Origin: Actinomycetota bacterium
GTDB lineage: Bacteria; Actinomycetota; Humimicrobiia; Humimicrobiales; Humimicrobiaceae
DNA length: 12,502 bases
Assembly: GCA_003155275.1 (NCBI GenBank)
Contig: PMCC01000050.1
Span: 1,435 to 13,936, forward strand
Direction of reading: 5' to 3'
The notes below the pieces were generated by a model, which worked only from the letters and a program-made list of their open reading frames with translations, had not been told where the DNA came from and ran no database searches. Shown here in pieces: positions 6,971 to 12,502 of this stretch. How positions within the stretch are numbered: the stretch's first letter is position 1; every line of letters begins with the position of its first letter. Made by a program: the position numbers and the translations under genes.

Positions 6971-7501
6971 TCATTTTTTTATAATAGTATTTTTAAAATA
7001 ATTATTCATAAAGTATGTCAACATGCTGATTTTCCCGTAGTCTATACCACCATCCGGGTAAACGATCTCTTCTTCAGCATTAACGCTTACAACTTCCCCG
7101 ATAAACATATCATGGGTGCCGAGCCGGATGACATCTTTTACCTTACATTCGATATTAACAGGACATTCTTTAATCAGAGGTGCATTTACACTAATCCCTT
7201 TTTCTTTATGCAGACCCAGATCCTTAAATTTATCAACATTTTTTCCAGACTTGGTTCCGCAATAATTACAAATGGCAACCATTGTTTCATCAGGAATGTT
7301 TACCACAAATTCTCCTGAAGAACTTATAAGCTCATGGCTATACCTTGAGGGCCTTATAGATATTGATATCAGAGGAGGCACACTGCACACCGTTCCTGCC
7401 CATGCCAGTGTAATTATGTTATCTTTGCTATCATTTGAGCACGAAACCAGGATTGCGGGATTGGGATACATTCTTTCTGATATACCAATAGACTTCTTCA
7501 T
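6971..7501 (-). CDS. Flavin reductase-like FMN-binding protein
   Basis: A 176-residue cytoplasmic protein of the flavin reductase / flavoredoxin family, which binds FMN in a split barrel and moves electrons between NAD(P)H or ferredoxin-type donors and acceptors. The start at 7499-7501 has a strong GGGAGGAG four bases upstream. Seen: PNPAILVSCSND at the N-terminus, the segment NIITLAWAGTVCSVPPLISISIRPSRYSHELI in parts (residues 27-59) that carries the FMN phosphate contacts of the family, FVVNIPDE, and GTHDMFIGEVVSVNAEE near 128-144. Length fits the family. C75 and C78-type thiols (ICNYCGTKSGKNVDKF) match flavoredoxin-like members. It could supply reducing power to the corrinoid system upstream, but nothing in the sequence proves a partner. 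Confidence 0.9.
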   Translation of the reverse strand: MKKSIGISERMYPNPAILVSCSNDSKDNIITLAWAGTVCSVPPLISISIRPSRYSHELISSSGEFVVNIPDETMVAICNYCGTKSGKNVDKFKDLGLHKEKGISVNAPLIKECPVNIECKVKDVIRLGTHDMFIGEVVSVNAEEEIVYPDGGIDYGKISMLTYFMNNYFKNTIIKK

Positions 7502-7590
7502 TTTGCTCCTCCCAGCATTTAATTTTTATTGTTTCAACTGCTTGGTAAAAATTCCTGAATACAATTAGAAGATTTCCCTAATTATTTATA

Positions 7591-8601
7591 TCAGGCAAAA
7601 AACTTTTTTAGCACTCTCAGCGCATTCAAGGTAATCCATTTGCTAGGCTCGTTTTTCTGTTCAATATTTACCTGGAAACGGCCATTAAATGAATTTTCCA
7701 GTATAAATCTTCCATTGTTGTTCTGCTTTGAAACCAATACATCAACGGCCTCATACATCCTTTCATCCCTGTAACCAAGACTGGTCAATATCCCTAAAAT
7801 CTCCAAAATATCTGTCTGATACATTAACGGAAAACCTAACTTTAACCACCCAGGTTTAGCGACAAGATTCAAATCATGGCTTTTTTTAAAAATATGATGT
7901 TTAAGCATATACTCAGCACCTGTCTCAATCATATTTTTTACATCCGCGGATCGCTGATCTTCAGGAATTTCAGACAATGCTTTCATTGCCTTTACCGCAC
8001 CCATATGACAGGTGTGCTTACCAAAACATGCTGCCTTTAACCGGTCATAAGGCCAGCCCTTTAGTGATTCCTGTATTCCATCATCAAAACGCTGGTAGCT
8101 TGTAATCCACTCGATTGCTCTTTTAACACGAGGGTCGTTCAGATATCCTAATTTTATTAAACTATATACCATATTACCTGTCAAGCAGGGGATGACTTCA
8201 GTGTGCCTTCCCCCGCCAGTTTTAGCGCTTGCAAAATGTGCAAAACCTCCACTTTTGCCATCCTGTGAATTATCCAGTATGAACTCACATGCTTTTTTAA
8301 TTTTTTCATTTGTATTATCTGCCCCAAGTTCTGCTAGAATAAGAAGCTGCCATACTGATCCTTTATATTTTGCATCGTAAAAATTTTCAGGCATTTCCCA
8401 GTATCCACTTTCGTTTTGTTTTGCCAAAATAGCAGGTACCAGTCCTGTGTTCATTATTTCCCGTCTGGCTTCCTGCAGCCCGGCATCACTGTCAGCTTTT
8501 CCTAAAATATCCCTTAATGTATAGTATTTTACTGAGGGATTGTCATATTCCAACAGCCATTCCAGTGGATAATTTAATAAAATGGATTTAAAATCATTCA
8601 T
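7591..8601 (-). CDS. Alpha/alpha-toroid protein with prenyltransferase/squalene-oxidase-type repeats
   Basis: A 336-residue, probably cytoplasmic protein. At least four QW-like repeats are visible: AKQNESGYWEMP (about 59-70), DNSQDGKSGGF (about 109-119), SYQRFDDG-x6-GWPYD (about 168-186) and SKQNNNGRF (about 288-296). This pattern builds an alpha/alpha barrel as in terpene cyclases, prenyltransferase beta subunits and complement-like proteins. There is no cyclase DCTAE or DxDD motif, so a squalene-cyclase activity is not supported. Conserved-looking Cys/His groups (PCLTGNMV and CFGKHTCHMG) may bind metal. The N-terminal YDNPSVKYYTLRDILGK matches, from memory, a family often misnamed in databases. 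The ATG at 8599-8601 lacks a good ribosome binding site, but the family N-terminus starts close to it. Function unknown. Confidence 0.72.
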   Translation of the reverse strand: MNDFKSILLNYPLEWLLEYDNPSVKYYTLRDILGKADSDAGLQEARREIMNTGLVPAILAKQNESGYWEMPENFYDAKYKGSVWQLLILAELGADNTNEKIKKACEFILDNSQDGKSGGFAHFASAKTGGGRHTEVIPCLTGNMVYSLIKLGYLNDPRVKRAIEWITSYQRFDDGIQESLKGWPYDRLKAACFGKHTCHMGAVKAMKALSEIPEDQRSADVKNMIETGAEYMLKHHIFKKSHDLNLVAKPGWLKLGFPLMYQTDILEILGILTSLGYRDERMYEAVDVLVSKQNNNGRFILENSFNGRFQVNIEQKNEPSKWITLNALRVLKKFFA

Positions 8602-8774
8602 TTTAATTAAAGTATTAAAGGTTAAAATACTGTCATCTGATAACGAAATTCATCAGGACTATCCTAAACATCTTCAATTGAGGATATTATTCCTGCATCA
8701 GGACTTCAATAATCTCAACGGCTGGTTCTACGTCTGTGTAGTTCTTTATGTCCATAACAAACTCATCATTTTCC
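8602..8774. other. Gap holding the out-of-frame tail of the secreted protein
   Basis: On the minus strand 8687-8794 is open and coding-like in a frame different from the upstream gene, ending with TAA at 8687-8689. The remaining 85 bases before the toroid gene are AT-rich with no visible promoter or terminator. Confidence 0.45.
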
Positions 8775-8794
8775 CTACCCTGCTGACCAATATC
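8687..8794 (-). other. Out-of-frame continuation of the secreted protein
   Basis: Skipping one base at about 8795 turns the end of the upstream gene from RYWSAG-stop into a tail of about 34 residues that includes DIGQQGRENDEFVMDIK and NYTDVEPAVEIIEVLMQE, ending at TAA 8687-8689. The acidic, helix-like composition looks like real protein. No start codon with a ribosome binding site would explain it as a gene of its own. There is no homopolymer at the junction. Confidence 0.45.
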
Positions 8795-9764
8795 TGGAGA
8801 CTTCCCATGGCAGCAGTTCCAAAGAATCAGCTTTCTCATGCAATAAAAGGATGTTTTCCCCTTCTGCCCCCGCCCATTTTACAACAAGAAGCAGCCCATT
8901 GTTTGTTGGCGCTGCAAACATTATTGTATACAGTTTAGGGATAACTTTGCCGCCATCATCCACGCGCCAGACACTATTTCCATCAGCGCTGACTGCAGGA
9001 TAGTCTTTAAGTTTTATGCCATCAGATGTTTTAAGCCCGATGCTCATCAAATAATTTTTTCCATCAGGCTCAAAGACAACAATCAGCACCTGGGCGCCAT
9101 TACTGTATTCATCGATTATCCAGCCTTCCTGCACACTGCGTCCTTTAATATCTTCTATTTGCGTTTTGGTCTCCTTGTCAAGCGCCTTATCTCCAGCGCT
9201 GACTGTGGTTAAAAGATTCCCTTTATTTATAATCGCCGAATTACAAAGGAAATATGAATTGCTTGCAATCAGATTTCCGCCCGGGACACTATAGATATAC
9301 CCTGCCATATTATCGAAGTTGTCCGCAACCACTCTGCCGGTATCCTGGTTGTTGCTGTCCTGTTTCTTGTCATATTCAATCGTGTAAAAGTGCCCATCAT
9401 CTCCAATGGCTCCATTTAACCCTTCAAAATCTGCCACATTTTCATCATTATAGAAACTTATCAATTGGTTCCCGGATTTATTTGCTATTGCAAAGACCGG
9501 CGCCAGCTTGGAAATATCAAACAATTCGATACCTGAATTGCTTTCCGAAGCAGTTTCTGCAGCAGACTCTTCCACCGAAATTGTTTCGGACTCAGCAACT
9601 GTATCGCTTGTCTTGATTGTCTCGCTTTCCGAGGTGGCAGATACAGCAGATTCTGTGGCGTTTGTATCAAGGGTAATTCCGCACATGTTGCACATGGCAG
9701 CAGTTCCAAGCAGAATTGCTGCTGTTAATACAGAAATGACTGAATATAGCTTTAACTTTTTCAT
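8775..9764 (-). CDS. Secreted protein of unknown function, C-terminus probably frameshifted
   Basis: A 329-residue exported protein. The start at 9762-9764 has AAAGGTAGGT just upstream. A basic KKLK start and a hydrophobic run (about 8-26, LYSVISVLTAAILLGTAA) form a signal peptide; two Cys follow (CNMC), but no clean lipobox is seen, so secretion or a simple membrane anchor is more likely than lipidation. Residues about 35-78 form a Ser/Thr/Glu/Ala linker. The rest (about 79-320) is a globular beta-rich domain with a repeated style of strands (GNQLISFYND, GHFYTIEYD, GGNLIASNSYF, SVWRVDDGG), possibly propeller-like. No enzyme motif is recognised. The stop at 8775-8777 interrupts a coding signal that goes on in another frame for about 34 codons to 8687. 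It may bind a ligand outside the cell, but its link to the methyl-transfer genes rests on position alone. Confidence 0.75.
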   Translation of the reverse strand: MKKLKLYSVISVLTAAILLGTAAMCNMCGITLDTNATESAVSATSESETIKTSDTVAESETISVEESAAETASESNSGIELFDISKLAPVFAIANKSGNQLISFYNDENVADFEGLNGAIGDDGHFYTIEYDKKQDSNNQDTGRVVADNFDNMAGYIYSVPGGNLIASNSYFLCNSAIINKGNLLTTVSAGDKALDKETKTQIEDIKGRSVQEGWIIDEYSNGAQVLIVVFEPDGKNYLMSIGLKTSDGIKLKDYPAVSADGNSVWRVDDGGKVIPKLYTIMFAAPTNNGLLLVVKWAGAEGENILLLHEKADSLELLPWEVSRYWSAG

Positions 9765-9846
9765 TTTACCTACCTTTAATTATTTTATGCCGCCTACTCT
9801 TGGGCTTAGTCCCTAAAAAGTATTTGAGTTAGATAAAAATGTATAA

Positions 9847-10479
9847 CTATTTCTCATAAACACTCAAAGCGAACTTAACTCCGCTAACTGCATCCTTCCC
9901 ATAATAATCGCATCCTGTTTTTTCAACCACAAGCTCTGTCACGGGCGCTCCCCCTGCCATAATAGAAACACTTTTCCTAATTCCTGCCTCTTTTATTGCT
10001 TTGACAGTATCTGCTATTGCTTTGAATGAAATAGTAAGAAGACAGCTCAACCCAACTACTTTTGCCCCGCTTTCCTTTATGGCACTGACAAATTTGGCAG
10101 GCTCAACATTTGTTCCCAGATCTATAACTTCAAATCCGCTATTTGCAAGAAGCATGGCAACCAGGTCTTTGCCGATATCATGCACGTCTCCATAAACTGT
10201 TCCCAATACAACTTTACCCTTGCTTGCTCCTGATTTATAACTACTCATTGGATCCAGTATTGCTACTGCCTCTTTCATTATTACACCGGAATAAATAAGA
10301 TCCGGCACAAAGCACTCTTCCCTCTCGAAACGATTGCCTATTTCAATTAATGCATCCTGAAGCTGGTTCATTACGTCTTCCAGGGGACCCCCTTCTTCTT
10401 TTACTTTGTTAACCAGTCTTTTGACTTCTTTTTCGTTAAATTTTACAAGAGCCTCATAAATAGCTCTGTTTTCTTCCAT
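9847..10479 (-). CDS. Corrinoid-binding methyl-carrier protein (MtbC/MttC type)
   Basis: Carries a methyl group on cobalamin between two methyltransferases. It is 210 residues, the usual size. An N-terminal four-helix cap domain (about 5-85, as in MetH) is followed by a Rossmann-like B12 domain (about 88-208). The diagnostic D98-V-H100-x2-G motif gives the His that binds cobalt from below; GLSCLLT near 142-148 and MAGGAP near 173-178 complete the corrinoid site. The start at 10477-10479 has AGGAAAGG upstream. It follows the small gene and the URO-D-family methyltransferase on the same strand, the usual layout of a methyltransferase with its cognate corrinoid protein. The methyl donor is not shown by the sequence. 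No reductive activator (RamA type) or second methyltransferase lies in the window, so these must be encoded elsewhere. Confidence 0.93.
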   Translation of the reverse strand: MEENRAIYEALVKFNEKEVKRLVNKVKEEGGPLEDVMNQLQDALIEIGNRFEREECFVPDLIYSGVIMKEAVAILDPMSSYKSGASKGKVVLGTVYGDVHDIGKDLVAMLLANSGFEVIDLGTNVEPAKFVSAIKESGAKVVGLSCLLTISFKAIADTVKAIKEAGIRKSVSIMAGGAPVTELVVEKTGCDYYGKDAVSGVKFALSVYEK

Positions 10480-10524
10480 GAAAGTTTCCTTTCCTATATG
10501 AATTAAACATAAATAATATCTAGT

Positions 10525-10686
10525 CTAAAAATCAGTAAGAATGGACCAGATGAATCTAAATGCTATAGTTTCAATATTCTGCCATTGTTGTTTGAGTAAC
10601 TCTTTGTCTCCAAGTATTTTTTCATACTCTTTTTCATGTATTTCCCAGGGAATCACTTCTCCTGCTTTTGGTCTTATATTCTCCAC
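10525..10686 (-). CDS. Small protein (53 residues) inside the methyl-transfer operon
   Basis: An easily missed gene: GTG start at 10684-10686, stop TAG at 10525-10527. The sequence AAAGGAGGTAACG stands directly before the GTG, one of the best ribosome binding sites in the window, with AGGAGG 5 bases from the start. The product is charged in its first two thirds (KAGEVIPWEIHEKEYEK, then ILGDKELLKQQWQNIET) and ends in a hydrophobic, aromatic stretch (IAFRFIWSILTDF). It is probably helical, perhaps a short amphipathic or membrane-touching peptide. It starts 33 bases after the methyltransferase stop and ends 45 bases before the corrinoid protein start, so all three are likely made together. I do not recognise a family. 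It could be a subunit or chaperone-like partner of the methyltransferase. Confidence 0.7.
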   Translation of the reverse strand: MENIRPKAGEVIPWEIHEKEYEKILGDKELLKQQWQNIETIAFRFIWSILTDF

Positions 10687-10719
10687 CGTTACCTCCTTTA
10701 AAAAAATTAAAATATTCTC

Positions 10720-11916
10720 TTAATAAATTCCATACTCAAGAGTTGCTTCTGTCATAGCCCTCATGTTTTCGATTTTCGCATCACTTTGAATAATTGCTGA
10801 AGCATCCATGAGATATCCGCCGTCTTTACCTACAGTCTGAATTACTTTCTTGCAATATTCTCTGACCTCTTGTGGTGTGCCGAAAGCCAAAAGATCATTA
10901 GGTATTCCGCCACTTATTGCAAACTTTTCGCCCACTTGCTTGTGTACCTCAAATATATCGCCCTTGTCACTATGGTATATGATTGATTTTTCAGGCAGTT
11001 GGGCCGTATATTTTAGCCACTTGTCCCAATTCCCCTCAGCATACCATATAGTCTGTATGCCATCTTCCTTCCATAGCTTTATGATTATCTCTTTAAGAGT
11101 CGGCCAGAAGAATCTCTCATACATATCTTTAGAAAACATCGTTCCCCTGTGGAGCCATACAGAAACCGGTACCTGTTTTGACGGGTCTGAAGCAACCTTT
11201 GCATTCATATACAGATAAGGCATTAATGCTTCACACGCTTTTTGAACTTTGTCCGGCTGTCTGTATACATCAAGAGAAACCTGTCTGAAACCTCTTAATT
11301 TGTCTGCCAGTATATCAAATGGGGCCTTAATAGGACCCGAGATGCAGGAGACCGTTCCGCATTCCGATTTTAATTTTTCATTTGCACCGCCTATAGCTCC
11401 TCCGTATGCCATAAGTGACAGTCCTCCTTTAAGCCAGGCCATATTGTTTCTGTAAGTATTTGGCTGACCCGGAGCAACGATATTATTTGAGATCCTTGGC
11501 ATCCAGACATTTGTAAGAAATTCGGTAGGGCTGTCAATTAATTCATCATATTCATCCTCTTTCATGAAAGCGCCTTCTTCATCAGCCGGTTCGAAGTACT
11601 GAAAGCCTACGTTCGGATCAAGCTCTATTCCCGGTATTTTATAATACTTCTGGCCAAAATGATCAACAAGACCACTCCAGACATAGATCATGTTTACTAC
11701 TGTTGCATCCCAGCTGAAATCTTTTGCGCATTTTCTGACTGCTTCAAAAGCTTTCTCAAAATCATGGGTGACCTCCTGAGAAGTAAACCCTGCATATTTT
11801 GAAGTAAATTCTGCTGCAAAAGGCCTGATGGGTACTCTGTCGGGCTTTTCATTTCTGTTAGCAGTAATGTACCTCTTGAGTCTTTCGCTATACAACTTAT
11901 CCATATCCTCAGCCAT
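10720..11916 (-). CDS. URO-D-family corrinoid-dependent methyltransferase
   Basis: A 398-residue protein of the uroporphyrinogen decarboxylase / MtaA superfamily, expected to pass a methyl group between a substrate or cofactor and the corrinoid protein two genes downstream. The start at 11914-11916 follows GTGAGGCG. Family features: N-terminal NEKPDRVPIRPFAAEF, central ISGPIKAPFDIL (about 193-204), WLHRGTMFS, and C-terminal AISGGIPNDLLAFGTPQEVREYC (334-355, in parts). The MtaA-type H-x-C ... C zinc site is absent: the equivalent spots read YHSDKG (H315) and MDASAI. Instead E294-x20-H315 is present, with E276 17 residues earlier. From memory, O-demethylase methyltransferase I of acetogens uses E-x14-E-x20-H, so an ether-type methyl donor is plausible. 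A heme-pathway decarboxylase is ruled out by context and motif divergence. Confidence 0.88.
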   Translation of the reverse strand: MAEDMDKLYSERLKRYITANRNEKPDRVPIRPFAAEFTSKYAGFTSQEVTHDFEKAFEAVRKCAKDFSWDATVVNMIYVWSGLVDHFGQKYYKIPGIELDPNVGFQYFEPADEEGAFMKEDEYDELIDSPTEFLTNVWMPRISNNIVAPGQPNTYRNNMAWLKGGLSLMAYGGAIGGANEKLKSECGTVSCISGPIKAPFDILADKLRGFRQVSLDVYRQPDKVQKACEALMPYLYMNAKVASDPSKQVPVSVWLHRGTMFSKDMYERFFWPTLKEIIIKLWKEDGIQTIWYAEGNWDKWLKYTAQLPEKSIIYHSDKGDIFEVHKQVGEKFAISGGIPNDLLAFGTPQEVREYCKKVIQTVGKDGGYLMDASAIIQSDAKIENMRAMTEATLEYGIY

Positions 11917-11935
11917 TTTATCGCCTCACTAGCTT

Positions 11936-12049
11936 TTAATAATAATTAATTAAACACATCAAGTCCTTCCGGGCTTCCTGATTATGGCCCAGATTTATCC
12001 CCGGCAGATCTTGCCCGGGAACCTGCTTGATACATACGATTATTTCCAT
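11936..12049 (-). pseudogene. Fragment beginning like electron transfer flavoprotein beta subunit
   Basis: The frame opens with ATG at 12047-12049, 9 bases after the isomerase stop, and ends at TAA 11936-11938 after 37 codons. Its first 12 residues, MEIIVCIKQVPG, closely match the start of EtfB (M-K-I-x-V-C-I-K-Q-V-P-D). The following residues do not resemble EtfB, which runs to about 260. The ribosome binding site is weak (AGAAAG). Most likely it is the stump of an etfB gene whose body was deleted or replaced; a real 37-residue peptide is less likely. If etfAB once stood here, the operon formerly had its own flavin-based electron supply. Confidence 0.42.
12000..12019 (-). other. GC-rich hairpin after the right-edge isomerase
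   Basis: CCCGG-type arms (CCCGGCA against TGCCCGGG, one bulged base) pair around a 5-base loop in an otherwise AT-rich spacer. No T-run follows on the minus strand, so it is not a standard intrinsic terminator. It lies inside the EtfB-like fragment and may slow transcription or protect the upstream mRNA end. Confidence 0.3.
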
Positions 12050-12058
12050 TATCTTTCT

Positions 12059-12502
12059 TTATTCCATGATAACACTATTAATTTTAAGGAGCTGGCATAA
12101 CTCTGAAAGTTCTTCTTTTAAATTCCCATAAGCGATATTCCAATGGTGGTTAAAACCATTATACGCTATCTGCCTGAACATATCCCTGACATTGAACGGA
12201 AATTCGACTTCCAGTGGATTGCCTTCATAGGCTTTTATCAAATTTGAGCCGACAGCTTTGCCATTGGCGATAAACATCCTATACTCCCCGCTTGAACCTA
12301 TAAGGCCACCCATGGTAACTTCCCCCGGGATATTTTCAGGAAAATATACTGCAACACCTTTTCCTGTTTCGTAGTCATCATGAATGACAATATCCTTTTT
12401 ATTTTTAGTCAGGCTTAGCGCACCTGCGCCGCAATGCGAGAACATTATGGAGTTTCCGGGCTTATCCAGATTATATACTTTAAGCTGGTCACCGTTTGAA
12501 GA
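12059..12502 (-). CDS. Second FucI/AraA-family sugar isomerase, 5' end outside window
   Basis: C-terminal 147 residues of an isomerase; the frame stays open to the window edge and its ATG at 12443-12445 is internal. It aligns end to end with the C-terminus of the complete isomerase at 4319-5653: MFSHCGAGALS against IFSHCGCGPFS, GKGVAVYFP against KSGMAVYYP, NGFNHHW against EGFGHHW, and a closing helix ELCQLLKINSVIME against ELCKLLGISGFFIE. The His pair in NHHW is a candidate metal ligand, and an NGD near the edge may carry the metal-binding Asp. The rest, with the catalytic Glu, lies outside. The two copies differ widely, so this is not a recent duplication and the substrates may differ. It lies directly upstream of the methyl-transfer genes in the same direction. 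Confidence 0.85.
   Translation of the reverse strand, partial: SSNGDQLKVYNLDKPGNSIMFSHCGAGALSLTKNKKDIVIHDDYETGKGVAVYFPENIPGEVTMGGLIGSSGEYRMFIANGKAVGSNLIKAYEGNPLEVEFPFNVRDMFRQIAYNGFNHHWNIAYGNLKEELSELCQLLKINSVIME

Noticed and set aside
8582..8938. 118-codon + strand frame
   Set aside because: It is antisense to the secreted protein and its frameshifted tail; no ribosome binding site or family motif.
9485..9709. Alternative minus-strand frame inside the secreted protein gene
   Set aside because: Lies over the Ser/Thr/Glu linker, where biased codons open other frames; no start signal.
10541..10723. 60-codon + strand frame
   Set aside because: Antisense to the small 53-residue gene, which has a far better ribosome binding site and composition.
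11961..12020. Possible intrinsic terminator formed by GC-rich arms
   Set aside because: A hairpin is present, but no T-run follows on the minus strand, so a terminator call is not supported.
1..12502. CRISPR arrays, tRNA or rRNA genes, transposases, integrases
   Set aside because: No regularly spaced repeats, cloverleaf-like segments or mobile-element proteins were seen on either strand.

Overview
The window reads as a catabolic accessory region of an AT-rich, probably anaerobic bacterium. Anaerobiosis is inferred from a corrinoid protein paired with a URO-D-family methyltransferase. Ribosome binding sites are mostly of the AGGAGG type. The phylum cannot be fixed from these genes. Two + strand genes lie at the left end: the 3' part of a thymidylate synthase (1-504) and a PAP2-like membrane protein (777-1583). 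From about 1.65 kb to the right edge, every gene I support lies on the minus strand, so transcription there runs right to left.

In transcription order the minus-strand genes are: a FucI/AraA-type sugar isomerase cut by the window edge (12059-12502); a 37-codon fragment that begins like EtfB (11936-12049); a URO-D-family methyltransferase (10720-11916); an unannotated 53-residue protein with a GTG start and a strong ribosome binding site (10525-10686); a corrinoid-binding protein (9847-10479); a secreted protein whose C-terminus appears frameshifted (8775-9764); an alpha/alpha-toroid protein (7591-8601); a flavin reductase-like flavoprotein (6971-7501); a DhnA/FbaB-type aldolase homologue lacking the usual Schiff-base lysine (5900-6694); a second, complete FucI/AraA-type isomerase (4319-5653); a rhamnulokinase (2799-4304); and a class II aldolase with a C-terminal extension (1656-2624).

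The last three genes give the textbook isomerase, kinase, class II aldolase sequence for a 6-deoxyhexose such as L-rhamnose or L-fucose, ending in DHAP and L-lactaldehyde. The first part is a corrinoid methyl-transfer module. Having both in one co-oriented block, with paralogous sugar isomerases on either side of the module, suggests a testable idea: anaerobic O-demethylation of methylated deoxysugars followed by ordinary deoxyhexose breakdown. That link is inference. No sugar transporter, transcription regulator or corrinoid-reactivating enzyme is visible.

The main oddities are the small gene between methyltransferase and corrinoid protein, altered key residues in both aldolases, a methyltransferase without the MtaA-type cysteine ligands, and two genes (PAP2-like and secreted protein) whose coding signal continues in another frame past the stop. 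The last two may be real decay or single-base assembly errors.
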